A stretch of DNA of 60,642 bases from assembly GCF_037911135.1 (NCBI RefSeq), contig NZ_JBBLYU010000007.1, forward strand, positions 1-60,642, in the 5' to 3' direction. Shown here piece by piece: positions 46,382 to 56,824 of this stretch (positions are counted from its first letter, which is position 1; each line of letters opens with the position of its first letter). This stretch comes from Phaeobacter sp. A36a-5a. Its GTDB lineage: Bacteria; Pseudomonadota; Alphaproteobacteria; Rhodobacterales; Rhodobacteraceae. The notes beneath the pieces were generated by a model that worked only from the letters and a program-made list of their open reading frames with translations, did no database searches and was not told where the DNA came from. Both the position numbers and the translations under genes were made by a program.

Positions 46382-47038
46382 GTGATCCGGTTTGAAAATC
46401 TGACCAAGAGCTTCTGGCTCAAGGGGGAGCGGCGGGTTGTCATCGACAATCTGAACCTGACGCTGCCGACGGGCCGGTCGCTGGCGCTTCTGGGGCGCAA
46501 CGGGGCGGGCAAATCCACCCTGCTGCAGCTGGTGGCGGGCACCATGCGCCCGGATCATGGCGAGATCATCTCCGATGGGTCGATCTCCTGGCCGGTGGGG
46601 CTGGCGGCGTCGTTTCATGGCGATCTGAGCGGGGCGGAGAACGTCCGTTTCATCGCCCGGATCTATGGGGTCGATACCGATGATCTGGTGGCATTTGTCG
46701 AGGATTTTGCCGAATTGGGCAAATTCTACCATATGCCGATGCGCAGCTATTCCTCGGGGATGCGGGCGCGGCTGACCTTTGGTGCGTCTATGGGGATCAA
46801 ATTCGACACCTATCTGGTGGATGAGGTGACGGCGGTGGGCGATGCCGCCTTCAAGCGCAAGAGCCGCGATATCTTTACCGACCGGATGCGCCACTCCAGC
46901 GCCATTCTGGTCAATCATTCGATGCGCCAGCTGCGCCAGTTCTGCAATGCGGGGCTGGTTCTGGACAATGGTCGGCTGCGCTATTTCAGCGATCTGGATG
47001 AGGCCATTGCCGAGCATCACCGCCTGATGGCGGTCTGA
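46382..47038 (+). CDS. polysaccharide export ABC ATPase (KpsT/Wzt-like)
   Basis: This 218-residue ATPase begins with GTG after AGAGGGCAGG, 17 bases past the KpsE-like gene. Walker A GRNGAGKSTLL, signature YSSGMRARLTFG and Walker B TYLVDEVTAVGD are clear. The SSGMRARL signature is characteristic of polysaccharide exporters. It has no C-terminal carbohydrate-binding domain, so it resembles KpsT rather than Wzt with terminal-sugar recognition. It drives export with the permease at 43.9 kb. Confidence 0.93.
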   Translation: MIRFENLTKSFWLKGERRVVIDNLNLTLPTGRSLALLGRNGAGKSTLLQLVAGTMRPDHGEIISDGSISWPVGLAASFHGDLSGAENVRFIARIYGVDTDDLVAFVEDFAELGKFYHMPMRSYSSGMRARLTFGASMGIKFDTYLVDEVTAVGDAAFKRKSRDIFTDRMRHSSAILVNHSMRQLRQFCNAGLVLDNGRLRYFSDLDEAIAEHHRLMAV

Positions 47039-47158
47039 TGGCGGTCTGGCGGCGCTGCCCGATCTGCGGTTATGTCGTCGCAATATTCTGAAACAAAAGG
47101 GAAATGCGGCTCTTCGCCTGTGCGGAAACCGAACCTTGTGTGCCTCTGGATTGTTTGA

Positions 47159-48361
<1,203 letters not shown>

Positions 48362-48493
48362 GCGGATCGGAGCGGATGTGACAGGCGGATGGGACAGGGC
48401 GGGCCGCTGCCGGGGCGGCGGCTTGGTCTGGACCCGTGCCGGATGTTAGAGTAGGGCTTGGGCGCTGGAAAACAAGGCTGATGCAGAAACGAG

Positions 48494-49801
48494 ATGGAGC
48501 CGATGAGCGACAAGACCGGAGCCAGACCCAAGACGCTTGTGATTCACATCGGCGACCACAAGACCGGGACCACCACCATTCAGAACGCGCTGGCTGTTGG
48601 CAGCATTCAGCTGCATGACGCCAAGCTGCTGTACCCGGCCAAGCTCAACCATAATTACCTGACCGGGTTCATCACCAGCTATCGCAAGGGCACCCCCCTG
48701 CCCAAGCATCTTGAGGATCGCGATGGTCTGGAAGAGGTGGCGGCCCAGATTGCGGCCTCGGATGCGGATTATGCGGTGCTGTCCGCCGAGGCCTTTGAAA
48801 ACATCCCGGCACCGGAATTCCACGATCTGGTCGAGACCTTCTTTCGCGGCTGCGCCGATCGTATCCATATCGTGGCCTATGTGCGCCCCCATGCGCAGCG
48901 GATCCTGTCGAGCTATGCCGAGCAGATCAAGATCGGCTGGTATCGCGACAGCATGCAGGACTTCTTTGACCACAATCTGCAAAATGGCCGGTTCCATTAC
49001 GCGCCGCGCTTTGCCCAGTGGCGGGCGCTGTTCGGCGATGAGTTCACCCTGCGCCCGATGATCCGCAAGGAGCTGAAAAACGGTTCGGTACTGGATGATT
49101 TCGCCGAGGTGGCCTTTGACGGGCGGCCCTGCACGGTGGAGGAATTCGAGCCTGAAAACCAGGCCATGACCGTGCGCGAGCTGGCGCTGATGTATTTCCT
49201 GCAGGGCCAGTTCCAGGAGCAGGACCCCTGGCTGCGCCATACGCTGGGCTGGGAATTGTCGCGCCAGCTGGACCGTTCGCGCAGCGAGAGCGAGGCCAAG
49301 GTGCGCAAACTGGTGATGGCGCGGGATCTGGCCGAGGCCGCCACCGCCGCCTACCGCAGCGATGCCGAGATCATGGATCGCGAATTCTTTGGCGGCCGGC
49401 CGCTCCTGCGGAACGCGCTGCGCGACATGGAAAAACAATCCGCCCCGCGTGCGCCCTCGCTGGATCCGAGTCAGTTCTTCAGCCCCGAACATCTGCGCAA
49501 TCTGACCGTCATGGCCAAGATCATCGAAGGTATGCTGGAACGGCAGGGCAAATGGCCCTCCTATTTCCACAGCCACCGGATCAAGGATATTGAGCGGCAC
49601 AAGAATGCGCGTCTGGGGCTGGATGAAAATGGCGATCCGCTGGACCCCGAGGCGGAGATGCCGACCGTATCCGAGACCGCAGCGCCGCCCGCCACACAGA
49701 GCGCCGCCACCACATCTGACAGGCCGGCCCAGACACCACCGCCCGCCCGCGCCCTTGCACATGCCGCAGCCGCGGCTGCGCCACAGAAGGATCAGCCATG
49801 A
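48494..49801 (+). CDS. sulfotransferase-like protein
   Basis: This 435-residue protein has the PAPS-binding loop HIGDHKTGTTTIQ at about 18-30 and a second motif region VAYVRPHAQRILSSYAEQ near 130, the usual 3'-phosphosulfate Arg/Ser site. It probably sulfates the polymer or a lipid-linked precursor. The C-terminal 60 residues are Ala/Pro/Thr-rich and probably disordered. Two close ATG codons, 48494 and 48503, are possible. Its stop overlaps the following GT2 gene by four bases, tying sulfation to glycan assembly. Confidence 0.82.
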   Translation: MEPMSDKTGARPKTLVIHIGDHKTGTTTIQNALAVGSIQLHDAKLLYPAKLNHNYLTGFITSYRKGTPLPKHLEDRDGLEEVAAQIAASDADYAVLSAEAFENIPAPEFHDLVETFFRGCADRIHIVAYVRPHAQRILSSYAEQIKIGWYRDSMQDFFDHNLQNGRFHYAPRFAQWRALFGDEFTLRPMIRKELKNGSVLDDFAEVAFDGRPCTVEEFEPENQAMTVRELALMYFLQGQFQEQDPWLRHTLGWELSRQLDRSRSESEAKVRKLVMARDLAEAATAAYRSDAEIMDREFFGGRPLLRNALRDMEKQSAPRAPSLDPSQFFSPEHLRNLTVMAKIIEGMLERQGKWPSYFHSHRIKDIERHKNARLGLDENGDPLDPEAEMPTVSETAAPPATQSAATTSDRPAQTPPPARALAHAAAAAAPQKDQP

Positions 49802-50715
49802 ATATCCGTTCCTCCCTTGCCGCGGTCATCGTGACCTATAACCGGCTGGACAAGCTGAAGCGCGTGATCGCCGCCCTGCAGGCACAGACCTGCCTTCCGG
49901 AACGGGTCTTTGTGATCGACAATGCCTCCACCGATGAAACCGGCAGCTGGCTGAGCCAGCTGCAGAAGGACGACCCCCGGTTTCAGCATGTGCGCCTGCC
50001 GGAAAACATCGGCGGCGCCGGTGGCTTTTACGAGGGCGCGCGGGTGGCCTATGAGGAAGGTTATGATTTCATCTGGTTCAGCGATGACGACGCCTATCCC
50101 GAGCCCAATGCCATTGAACTGCTGCTGACCGGCATCAAGGATTTCGAGGCGCGGTTCACCTGGCGGCCGTCTTTTGCCTGTTCGGCGGTGAAATGGACCA
50201 ATGGCGATCTCTGCGAGATGAACACGCCCTCAACGGTCTGGGACTGGCCGCGGTTCTACAGCCCCGAGACGCCCTATTTCCTGGTCGGCTCCTGCTCCTT
50301 TGTCTCGGTGCTGGTGCCGCGTTGGGCGATCCAGAAACATGGCTTTCCGATCAAGGAATATTTCATCTGGTACGATGACGCCGAATACACCCAGCGTATC
50401 GCCAAATCTTATCCCGGTATCTACTGCCCTAACAGCGTGGTGGTCCATGATGTGCCGGAAAACAAGGGCGTGAACTATTCGCTGGTGAACCAGGCCAATA
50501 TCTGGAAATTCCGCTATGGTGCGCGCAATGAGGCCTCGTTCCGCCGCCGCGAACAGGGCTGGGCCGGGGTGGCGGTCTTTGCCCGCGGGGTGCGGCGGCA
50601 GATGCGCCAGGGCAATGTGGAGAAATCGCTGCGCCGTGAGGTCTACAAGGCGATCTGGCAGGGCTGCTCCTTCAACCCGCCGATCATCCGCCCCGACCCC
50701 GATACCGGCGTCTGA
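49798..50715 (+). CDS. GT2 glycosyltransferase, GlfT-like
   Basis: This 305-residue GT-A enzyme has AAVIVTYNRLDKLKRVI, VFVIDNASTDETGSWL, NIGGAGGFYEGARVAYEEG and the metal site FSDDDAYPEP. It is a paralogue of the GT2 at 42.9 kb, sharing the GGAGGF and LCEMN-type motifs (DLCEMNTPS versus EICEMNRPS). The C-terminus lacks the hydrophobic region of that paralogue. It is translationally coupled to the sulfotransferase. With UDP-galactopyranose mutase next door, galactofuranosyl transfer is likely; rhamnosyl transfer is the main alternative. Confidence 0.87.
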   Translation: MNIRSSLAAVIVTYNRLDKLKRVIAALQAQTCLPERVFVIDNASTDETGSWLSQLQKDDPRFQHVRLPENIGGAGGFYEGARVAYEEGYDFIWFSDDDAYPEPNAIELLLTGIKDFEARFTWRPSFACSAVKWTNGDLCEMNTPSTVWDWPRFYSPETPYFLVGSCSFVSVLVPRWAIQKHGFPIKEYFIWYDDAEYTQRIAKSYPGIYCPNSVVVHDVPENKGVNYSLVNQANIWKFRYGARNEASFRRREQGWAGVAVFARGVRRQMRQGNVEKSLRREVYKAIWQGCSFNPPIIRPDPDTGV

Positions 50716-50801
50716 GACGAGATCTGCCCGCAAAACCACCCGCAGCGCCGGATCCGCCGGACAGATGTATCACAGATCAAAAGGACAGGCAGGGAGCCCC
50801 C

Positions 50802-53522
50802 ATGTCTCAGGACAGAGAGTATATCGATCAGGAGATCGCCCAGATCCGTTTCATTTATGAGACGCTCTACCCCGAGATCCCGGTCGAGGCCCATATGTGG
50901 TGGGAAGAGGCCAAGCTGCCGACCCCGGCGGTGCAGCCGCAGGATATGTCCTATGGCGCCGAGATGATGGCGCTGACCTATATCGGCAATCTGCGCACCG
51001 GGCCGCAGGAAACCCCGGCGCTGCCGGGCAAGCGGGTGTTTGTCACCATCCCCTCGCCGCGTCAGGTGGCGGTCCGCGAAAGTGCCGGCGGCGTGGCCTG
51101 GCACAAACGGCCGCGCAAATATCGCGCCATTCACGCGCTCTCGCCGATATTGGCGGAGCAGATGAAATACCAGATCGAGGCCCGGCGCTGGCGCAAGCTT
51201 CCCGCCCGGCATAAATTCTCCCGGCTGGCCTGTTCGCGTGGCATCTTCGAGACCCAGACGATGGCCCCTGAGGGGCGCCATGGCGGCAAGGAGCCGGCAA
51301 TCCTGATCGGGTTGCACTGGCTGGATGTGGGCGGCGCCGAAAGCCTTGGCATCGACAGCATCCGCTGGGCGCTGGACGCCGGGTTGCGGGTGTTTGTCAT
51401 GGTCGGGCAGGAAGGTCCCGAACGGCTGCTGGCTAAGCTGCCGGAAGATCCGCGCCTGCAGCTGATCCGCACCGATCGCTATCTGCCGCGCAGCCAGACC
51501 AGCGCCTTTGTCAGTCAGCTGATTGCGCAGGAAAACATCATCCTCACCCACAATCACCACTGTGTGCCGCTCTATGATGCGCTGCCGACGATCAAGTTGC
51601 GCCATCCGCATGTGGTCAATCTCGACAGCACCCATATCGTGGAATATGCCGATGGCGGCTATCCGCGGATTTCCGGTGTCTGGAGCAATTTTATCGACCA
51701 TCACCATGTGATCAGCGGCGAGTTGGAGCGGTTCTACAAGGAACGCTTCCGGGTTTATGGCAGCAAGCTGGTGCTGGGGCGTCTGCTGGATGACAGCCGT
51801 CGCGGCGCTGACGTGGCGCCGGTGCGGATCCGCGCGGGCCAGACCCGCTGCCGCGTCGCCTTTGTCGGGCGGATGGTGCATCAGAAACGCCCGGTGGTGG
51901 CGCTGTCGATCATCCGGCGGCTGCGGGCCTGGGGCAAACGCAACGGCGTGGATTTCCGCTTTGATATGGTGGGCGAGGGCCCCTATCGCGGCGCGGTGGA
52001 ACATCTTTTGACCCGCTACCGTCTGGCGGATGTGGTGCATCTGCATCCCGCAGGCACCGATGTGCCGGGCCTTCTGGGGCAGAGCGATATCCTCCTGGTG
52101 CCGTCCTCGAACGAAGGGCTGGCGCTGGTCTGCTATGAGGCGATCGAGGCCGGCTGTGTGCCGATCTGCTCCGATGTGGGGGCGCAGGCGGAGATCTGCC
52201 CGCCGGAGACGCTGGTGGCCTGGTCGCCCCTGCAGGCGGTGCGCGAGAGTGTCGCGGTGGTGCAGCGGCTGTTGCGCGAGGAGGGTTTTGCCGAGGGGGT
52301 GGAGGCCGGTCAGCGCGCCCGGATGCAGGCCTTGCAGAATGACCCCTCGGCGCGCGAGGTGCTGTCGCAGCTGTATCGTGATGCGCTGGCGGCGGTCGCG
52401 GCGGAGAGGCCGGGCAGCACACCTGCGGCGGCAGAGCGCCCCGTGCCCCCAAGCCCCTATCTGGAAAAAAAAAAGCGTAAGCTCTGGCTGCATATAGGGT
52501 CGCATAAGACGGGATCGACTTCGTTGCAGATCGCGCTGCGACAAGGCCAGATGCAACAGACCTTGGGCAGCTGGAGTTATCTGCATGCAAAGCCCCGGGT
52601 CGATTTCAACCCTCTCATCCGCAATCACAAGATGGGAGGGAACATGTATTCCGAATTGCGCTGGCCGTTTCTGGAGCGGCGCATGGCGGATGCGGATCAG
52701 CGGGAGTGTGGCGACTGTATCATCGCGACGGAAATGCTGTTCTGGCTGATGAACCCGAACGATATCCGGGCATTGCACAGGCGGCTGCGTGAGCATTTCG
52801 ACGAGATCAACGTGGTGGCCTATCTGCGCCGTCAGGACACATTGGCGCTGTCGCACCGCAAACAGGTGATCCTGGGGCAGACGGCCTATCAGTTCTATGG
52901 CGCGCAGCTGCAGGCCTTGCCGGTCTATCGGCCGCATATGATGCGCTATTTCGACTATGCCACCAAGCTGGCGCGCTGGGAGGAGATGTTCGGGGCCGGG
53001 AATGTCACCGTGCGCCGCTTCCAGCGCAGCGATCTGGTGGGCGGCGACACGGTGCTGGATTTTTACAATCTGGTGGGGCTGACGCCGCCGGACAATCCGC
53101 CGCGTGACAACGAGGCCTGGTCGCGCAGCCAGATTCTGGCGGGGCTGTGGCTGCGTCAGCAGGGATTTCCCAAGAGCAGTTTTGAACAGATCCTGCGGGA
53201 GCTGCCGGAGGATGGGCCGTTGTTGCCGTCGCGGGCGGAGATGCAGGGCTTTCTGGCGCGGTTTGACGACATCAATCGCAGGCTCGCGCAGCGTTATGAT
53301 CCCGAGGGGCCGGAGAGCTTCTTTGATCTGGAGTTCGACCGCTACCCGGAGGTGGCCAATGGTGGCCGCACAGCGGCGGGCGGGTTTGACGGTGATCCGG
53401 TGCTGACAAAAGAGCTGTTGCAGGAGCTGAAGGCCGGGGCCGAGGCGGAATGCGCCCGGCAGGATCTGGCGCGGGATCCGCTCAATACGGCGGATCAGCT
53501 GCTGGATCTGGTGGAGGCCTGA
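50802..53522 (+). CDS. bifunctional GT4 glycosyltransferase-sulfotransferase fusion
   Basis: This 906-residue protein joins two enzymes. Residues about 160-530 are a GT-B glycosyltransferase: GLHWLDVGGAESLGI, RVAFVGRMVHQKRP, MVGEGPYRGAVEHLL and SNEGLALVCYEAIEAGCVPI with the donor-binding Glu pair. Residues about 560-906 are a sulfotransferase starting at WLHIGSHKTGSTSLQ, with VAYLRRQDTLALSHRKQ as the second PAPS site. The linker includes a run of ten A at 52465-52474 (LEKKKRK); loss or gain of one A gives an early stop, leaving the glycosyltransferase alone. The first 150 residues match no family I recognise. It probably adds and sulfates a sugar in one protein. Confidence 0.87.
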   Translation: MSQDREYIDQEIAQIRFIYETLYPEIPVEAHMWWEEAKLPTPAVQPQDMSYGAEMMALTYIGNLRTGPQETPALPGKRVFVTIPSPRQVAVRESAGGVAWHKRPRKYRAIHALSPILAEQMKYQIEARRWRKLPARHKFSRLACSRGIFETQTMAPEGRHGGKEPAILIGLHWLDVGGAESLGIDSIRWALDAGLRVFVMVGQEGPERLLAKLPEDPRLQLIRTDRYLPRSQTSAFVSQLIAQENIILTHNHHCVPLYDALPTIKLRHPHVVNLDSTHIVEYADGGYPRISGVWSNFIDHHHVISGELERFYKERFRVYGSKLVLGRLLDDSRRGADVAPVRIRAGQTRCRVAFVGRMVHQKRPVVALSIIRRLRAWGKRNGVDFRFDMVGEGPYRGAVEHLLTRYRLADVVHLHPAGTDVPGLLGQSDILLVPSSNEGLALVCYEAIEAGCVPICSDVGAQAEICPPETLVAWSPLQAVRESVAVVQRLLREEGFAEGVEAGQRARMQALQNDPSAREVLSQLYRDALAAVAAERPGSTPAAAERPVPPSPYLEKKKRKLWLHIGSHKTGSTSLQIALRQGQMQQTLGSWSYLHAKPRVDFNPLIRNHKMGGNMYSELRWPFLERRMADADQRECGDCIIATEMLFWLMNPNDIRALHRRLREHFDEINVVAYLRRQDTLALSHRKQVILGQTAYQFYGAQLQALPVYRPHMMRYFDYATKLARWEEMFGAGNVTVRRFQRSDLVGGDTVLDFYNLVGLTPPDNPPRDNEAWSRSQILAGLWLRQQGFPKSSFEQILRELPEDGPLLPSRAEMQGFLARFDDINRRLAQRYDPEGPESFFDLEFDRYPEVANGGRTAAGGFDGDPVLTKELLQELKAGAEAECARQDLARDPLNTADQLLDLVEA

Positions 53523-53560
53523 ACCGGTCACCCACAGGAAAACGGGCGCTGGACCCTCCC

Positions 53561-53590
53561 CCCCCGCAGGGATCTGCGGGGGTTTTCTTT
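53561..53590 (+). terminator. Rho-independent terminator after the fusion gene
   Basis: CCCCCGCAG (53561-53569) pairs with CTGCGGGGG (53574-53582) around GGAT, followed by TTTTCTTT. It ends the polysaccharide operon on the plus strand. Confidence 0.92.
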
Positions 53591-53651
53591 GCGCAGTGCA
53601 ATCCCCCGGCAAAGAAACCAGCACAGACAACAGCGCTCCCGCGCAAAAGAA

Positions 53652-53674
53652 AAGGCCCCGCAAAGCGGGGCCTT
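53652..53674 (-). terminator. Rho-independent terminator after the second RTX gene
   Basis: AAGGCCCCGC and GCGGGGCCTT form a perfect 10-bp stem with a 3-base loop. On the minus strand TTCTTTT follows. It lies 24 bases past the RTX stop and separates convergent transcripts. Confidence 0.92.
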
Positions 53675-53697
53675 CCCTAAGACTGTGACGGCGCGGA

Positions 53698-55158
53698 TTA
53701 GGCGAAGTCGAAGTCGGATGCGTCCAGGTCTGCCAGGGTCAGGCTCGCCAGGGTCACGGTGGTGTCAGCATCGATATCGAGGACCACACCTGCGCTTGTC
53801 TGGTAAGCAATGGCCAGAACGTCGGCCAGGTCGTTGTAACCCAGACCTTCGACGTTCAGCTTGTCGCCAGTGGTGAAGTTGTTGATGAGGGTCGCACCGC
53901 TGTCGTCACGCAGGATGAAGGTGTCATCGTCTGCGCCACCGTCCATGGTGTCGTTGCCGAGGCTGACATACATCATGTCGGAGCCAGCGCCACCGTTGAC
54001 GACGTCATCGCCAGCACCGCCGCGCAGTTCGTCGGCACCAGCGCCGCCGTCCAGATTGTCGTCGCCGTCACCGCCACGCAGTTCGTCGTCGCCAGTGTTG
54101 CCGACCAGGGTGTCTTCGCCAGCACCGCCGTTGATGACGTCGTTGCCTGCGCCACCGTCAAGGTTGGTGTCGTCGCCGTTGCCGCCGAAGAGGGTGTCAG
54201 CACCAGCGCCACCGGTGATGTCGTCTGCACCAGCGCCGCCACCCAGGGTGTTTGCATCGGTTGCAGTTGCACCAGTTACAATGATGGTGTCGGTGCCATT
54301 GCCGCCACGGATGACGTTGCTACCGGCGCCGCCGTCGAGCACGTCGTCGCCGTTGCCACCGATCAGGGTGTCATTGCCGAGACCTGCGGTAATGGTGTTG
54401 TCTTCATCGTTGCCGTTGAAGGTGTCGTTGCCCAGGTCTTCGCCGCCGAAGTCGGCGTTTTCGTCAACGTTGGCCGCTGCGCCTGTGCCAGCTTCCCATG
54501 TGTCGTCACCGGTGGTGAAGGGAATCTCTGCGGTATAGGTCACAGTGACGGTACGGGTTTCGGTGCCAGCTGCGTTTGCAACAACAACTTCGTAGGAGAA
54601 GGATGCGTCGTCACCAACGTTGCCCTGTGCGGCAATCGCTGCGGTGTTCGCAGTGAAGGTCACAGTCTGGGCACCGCTGTTGACGGTGAAAGCACCATCA
54701 GCGTTCACGAAGTTGCTGCCAACGGTTGCAATGTTCTGGCCGTCAACGCTGACGATGGATGCTGCGGTGAAGGCGTTTACTGCCGCGTCCGCACCGTCCC
54801 AGTCATAGCTGTTGATGGTGGTCAGGGTCGCTGCTGCGCCGCTGTTGACGGATGCGGGCTGGATGATGCCCTCGGACGCAACACCGGCTTCGATGGTCAC
54901 GCCATCAGCCAGAGTGACAGAAGTGAAGCCTTCGGTCAGCGACGCGCCGGCAACAGTCCAGGTGTCGTTCGCTTCGTCATAGGCGAGAGTGGCAACCTGT
55001 GCGACAAAAGTGTCAGCCGCGTTGTTCAGGGTCAGCGTATCCGCACCACCGTTGCCGTCGATGCTGTTGCCGCCGATTGCGTCGGTCAGGGTGATTGTGT
55101 CATCGCTTGTGCTGCCTGCGACAACGGTCACACCAGCTGCTGCATTAATATTAGCCAT
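53698..55158 (-). CDS. RTX calcium-binding protein, cysteine-free, type I secreted
   Basis: This 486-residue protein has no signal peptide and no cysteine. Its N-terminal half (to about 240) is rich in Ala, Thr, Val and Asn with beta-strand patterns resembling bacterial surface/adhesin modules. Residues about 245-420 are RTX nonapeptides (GGNGDDVLDGG and similar). The C-terminus LADLDASDFDFA, an acidic-hydrophobic end after LNVEGLGYNDLAD, is typical of a type I secretion signal. ACGGAGTAG precedes the ATG. The second type I ABC/HlyD pair at 57.2-60.5 kb is the nearest candidate exporter. A perfect CtrA-type box lies 360 bases upstream. Confidence 0.9.
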   Translation of the reverse strand: MANINAAAGVTVVAGSTSDDTITLTDAIGGNSIDGNGGADTLTLNNAADTFVAQVATLAYDEANDTWTVAGASLTEGFTSVTLADGVTIEAGVASEGIIQPASVNSGAAATLTTINSYDWDGADAAVNAFTAASIVSVDGQNIATVGSNFVNADGAFTVNSGAQTVTFTANTAAIAAQGNVGDDASFSYEVVVANAAGTETRTVTVTYTAEIPFTTGDDTWEAGTGAAANVDENADFGGEDLGNDTFNGNDEDNTITAGLGNDTLIGGNGDDVLDGGAGSNVIRGGNGTDTIIVTGATATDANTLGGGAGADDITGGAGADTLFGGNGDDTNLDGGAGNDVINGGAGEDTLVGNTGDDELRGGDGDDNLDGGAGADELRGGAGDDVVNGGAGSDMMYVSLGNDTMDGGADDDTFILRDDSGATLINNFTTGDKLNVEGLGYNDLADVLAIAYQTSAGVVLDIDADTTVTLASLTLADLDASDFDFA

Positions 55159-56044
55159 TTTCTACTCCGTAGTAATGCTCGTCGATTTCTGCGAACAAAC
55201 GCGCCTGCCTTATGCCCGCAAAGGTTTTACCGCTCTCTGTCTCTCTGGATGGGGGTCTGTTGTCAAGGAAACTTGCGCCAGAGGGGTCAGGAATTGCGGA
55301 GATGTCGAAATCGTGCCCTTCCCGCCACGCCGCGGGGGGAGGGCACGGCGGGGATTTCTGGTGGAGACACCCATTTTAAGGGTTGAAAAGGCGGAGTCTT
55401 TTTGCAAACTCTATGCCCCATAGGGGGTGCGTTGCGGCGGGCCTGCGGGAGCTATTGTGGAATGGCCTCTATTTTTGCGGTAGAACTTGACGTTTTGCGA
55501 AGATCCTGCGCATTTTGTTAACTCTTTGTTAATACATCCTATGAGGGTAGGGAATTCCTGACCCCTGCCATTCCCTCTCCTTCAGGGTGTGTGGTTTTTG
55601 CCACCATGGCCGGACAGGCTTTTCATTTATCAACATTCCGCCCCGGCGTTTTAAATGACGCGCGCGAATTCTTTCACATTTTATTCGCGCAAAGAGAGCT
55701 TTGATTTAAATTAATCGGCTTTTTTTGGGGTAATCTCCGCCATATGCCGTCGAGAGTTTCACTTTTTCCACACTACGCCCTTTGGTGTAGGAAGGTGGTA
55801 GCGCCCCGATGCGGGGAAAAACCGGTCAAATCCGGCCAGATCTGACGCAAGGGCAGCTGCGCGGACAGAGAATCTCTGGCCCGCTGCCGGGGCTGTGTCC
55901 CTGTTGGAGCAGGCCAGAGCAGGCCGGGGGAATCGCGAGGGCGGGCCGACTGGGGGCCGGCTGGGGGGGCGGTGGTTCGGGGCGGTCAGCAGACTGCCGG
56001 GGCTTGCGGCAGGCACATGCCCCGGGGTGGCCGCTGCAAGCCGG
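55159..56044. promoter_or_regulatory. long AT-rich leader/promoter region of the second RTX gene
   Basis: This 886-base gap has no supported gene. Its middle (about 55,480-55,750) is AT-rich for this window, with runs such as TTTGATTTAAATTAATC, and contains the CtrA-type site listed separately. CTACGCC and GGTGTAG near 55770 can form a small hairpin. The size and composition suggest complex regulation of the RTX gene or an mRNA leader. Confidence 0.5.
55518..55532. promoter_or_regulatory. perfect CtrA-type box TTAA-N7-TTAA
   Basis: TTAACTCTTTGTTAA matches the full-length CtrA consensus of alphaproteobacteria exactly. It lies about 360 bases upstream of the RTX start at 55158. In roseobacters CtrA controls motility, gene-transfer agents and lifestyle switching, so control of this matrix protein is plausible. 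One site by chance cannot be excluded, as this stretch is AT-rich. Confidence 0.55.
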
Positions 56045-56824
56045 TCAGCCGTAGCAGCGGCTCACCAGCTGGTGCAGGCGGGCGTCGTTGCGGCTTTTCT
56101 CGCCGACGATATTGCGCACCGCATCGGGGATCTCTTCGGCGGCTTTTGCCGTGCTGCCGGTGTTCTCGCGATGCTCGGCCAGTTCGGCCGCAAGACCGTG
56201 GCTGCGGCGGAAATGCTGCAGGCTGGCGCCCAGATGTTCGGTCACGCCGATAAAGCTGTAGTAGCGGTTCAGCTTCTCCAGCGCGTGATCAAAGGAGTAG
56301 AAGGCGCCGGTCATCAGCGACAGCTGATAGTCCAGCGGCAGCGCCTGGGCATAGGCCTCCAGCGTCGGGTAGCGGGCGGCAAAGGCCTCGTGCTGGGGGT
56401 GTTTGTCGGAGGTGTTGTAGCGGTAGTTGGACACGAAGCGGTCCAGAGGATCGCGGATGATGGTGGCGCATTTCAGCGGCAGTTCCTGATGGCGCCAGTA
56501 CATGACGTCGGACCATGCAAAATGCCCCATCAGCACCTGACGGCAGGGGTTGGCCTCATCGCTGCGCCGGTAGAGCGCCTTGCGCGTCTTGTTGCGGAAG
56601 GACTGGTTGGTGTTCTCCCAGGAGACCGGGTGAAAAATGTCAAAAGCCGCCTGCAGCGCCTTGCCCACCGACATGCCCGCGGTCTTGGGGATATGCATGA
56701 ACAGGATCACGTCATTGGGGTCGTGATAGGCCTCTGGCGCCACCAGCCGGGGTGCAAACCGAGCCTCAAAGGCGGTCTCGGCAACGGTCTTGATACCGGA
56801 GGTCTGAGAGGAAACCTGTGACAT
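56045..56824 (-). CDS. sulfotransferase family 2-type protein
   Basis: This 259-residue protein has the PAPS loop FMHIPKTAGMSVGKAL at about 42-57 and the second motif ATIIRDPLDRFVSNYRYN near 120, both typical of the carbohydrate sulfotransferase family related to heparan 2-O-sulfotransferases. It would transfer sulfate to a glycan. ATG 56824 was chosen over the upstream in-frame start at 56902; GGAG lies about 13 bases before it. It is the third sulfotransferase domain in 8.4 kb. It is divergent from the type I secretion pair. Confidence 0.87.
   Translation of the reverse strand: MSQVSSQTSGIKTVAETAFEARFAPRLVAPEAYHDPNDVILFMHIPKTAGMSVGKALQAAFDIFHPVSWENTNQSFRNKTRKALYRRSDEANPCRQVLMGHFAWSDVMYWRHQELPLKCATIIRDPLDRFVSNYRYNTSDKHPQHEAFAARYPTLEAYAQALPLDYQLSLMTGAFYSFDHALEKLNRYYSFIGVTEHLGASLQHFRRSHGLAAELAEHRENTGSTAKAAEEIPDAVRNIVGEKSRNDARLHQLVSRCYG

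Noticed and set aside
43915-47038. Group 2 (Kdo-linked) capsule locus
   Set aside because: The KpsM/E/T-like parts are present, but no KpsC, KpsS, KpsF or KpsU-like gene is in the window, so only ABC-dependent export can be claimed.
50643-53663. A 1006-codon open frame on the minus strand
   Set aside because: It is the antisense shadow of the glycosyltransferase-sulfotransferase gene, rich in His, Arg and Gln as expected of GC-rich antisense frames, and has no domain.
55760-55795. Hairpin CTACGCC/GGTGTAG as a terminator for the sulfotransferase gene
   Set aside because: Short stem with a wobble pair, no U-run and 250 bases from the stop.
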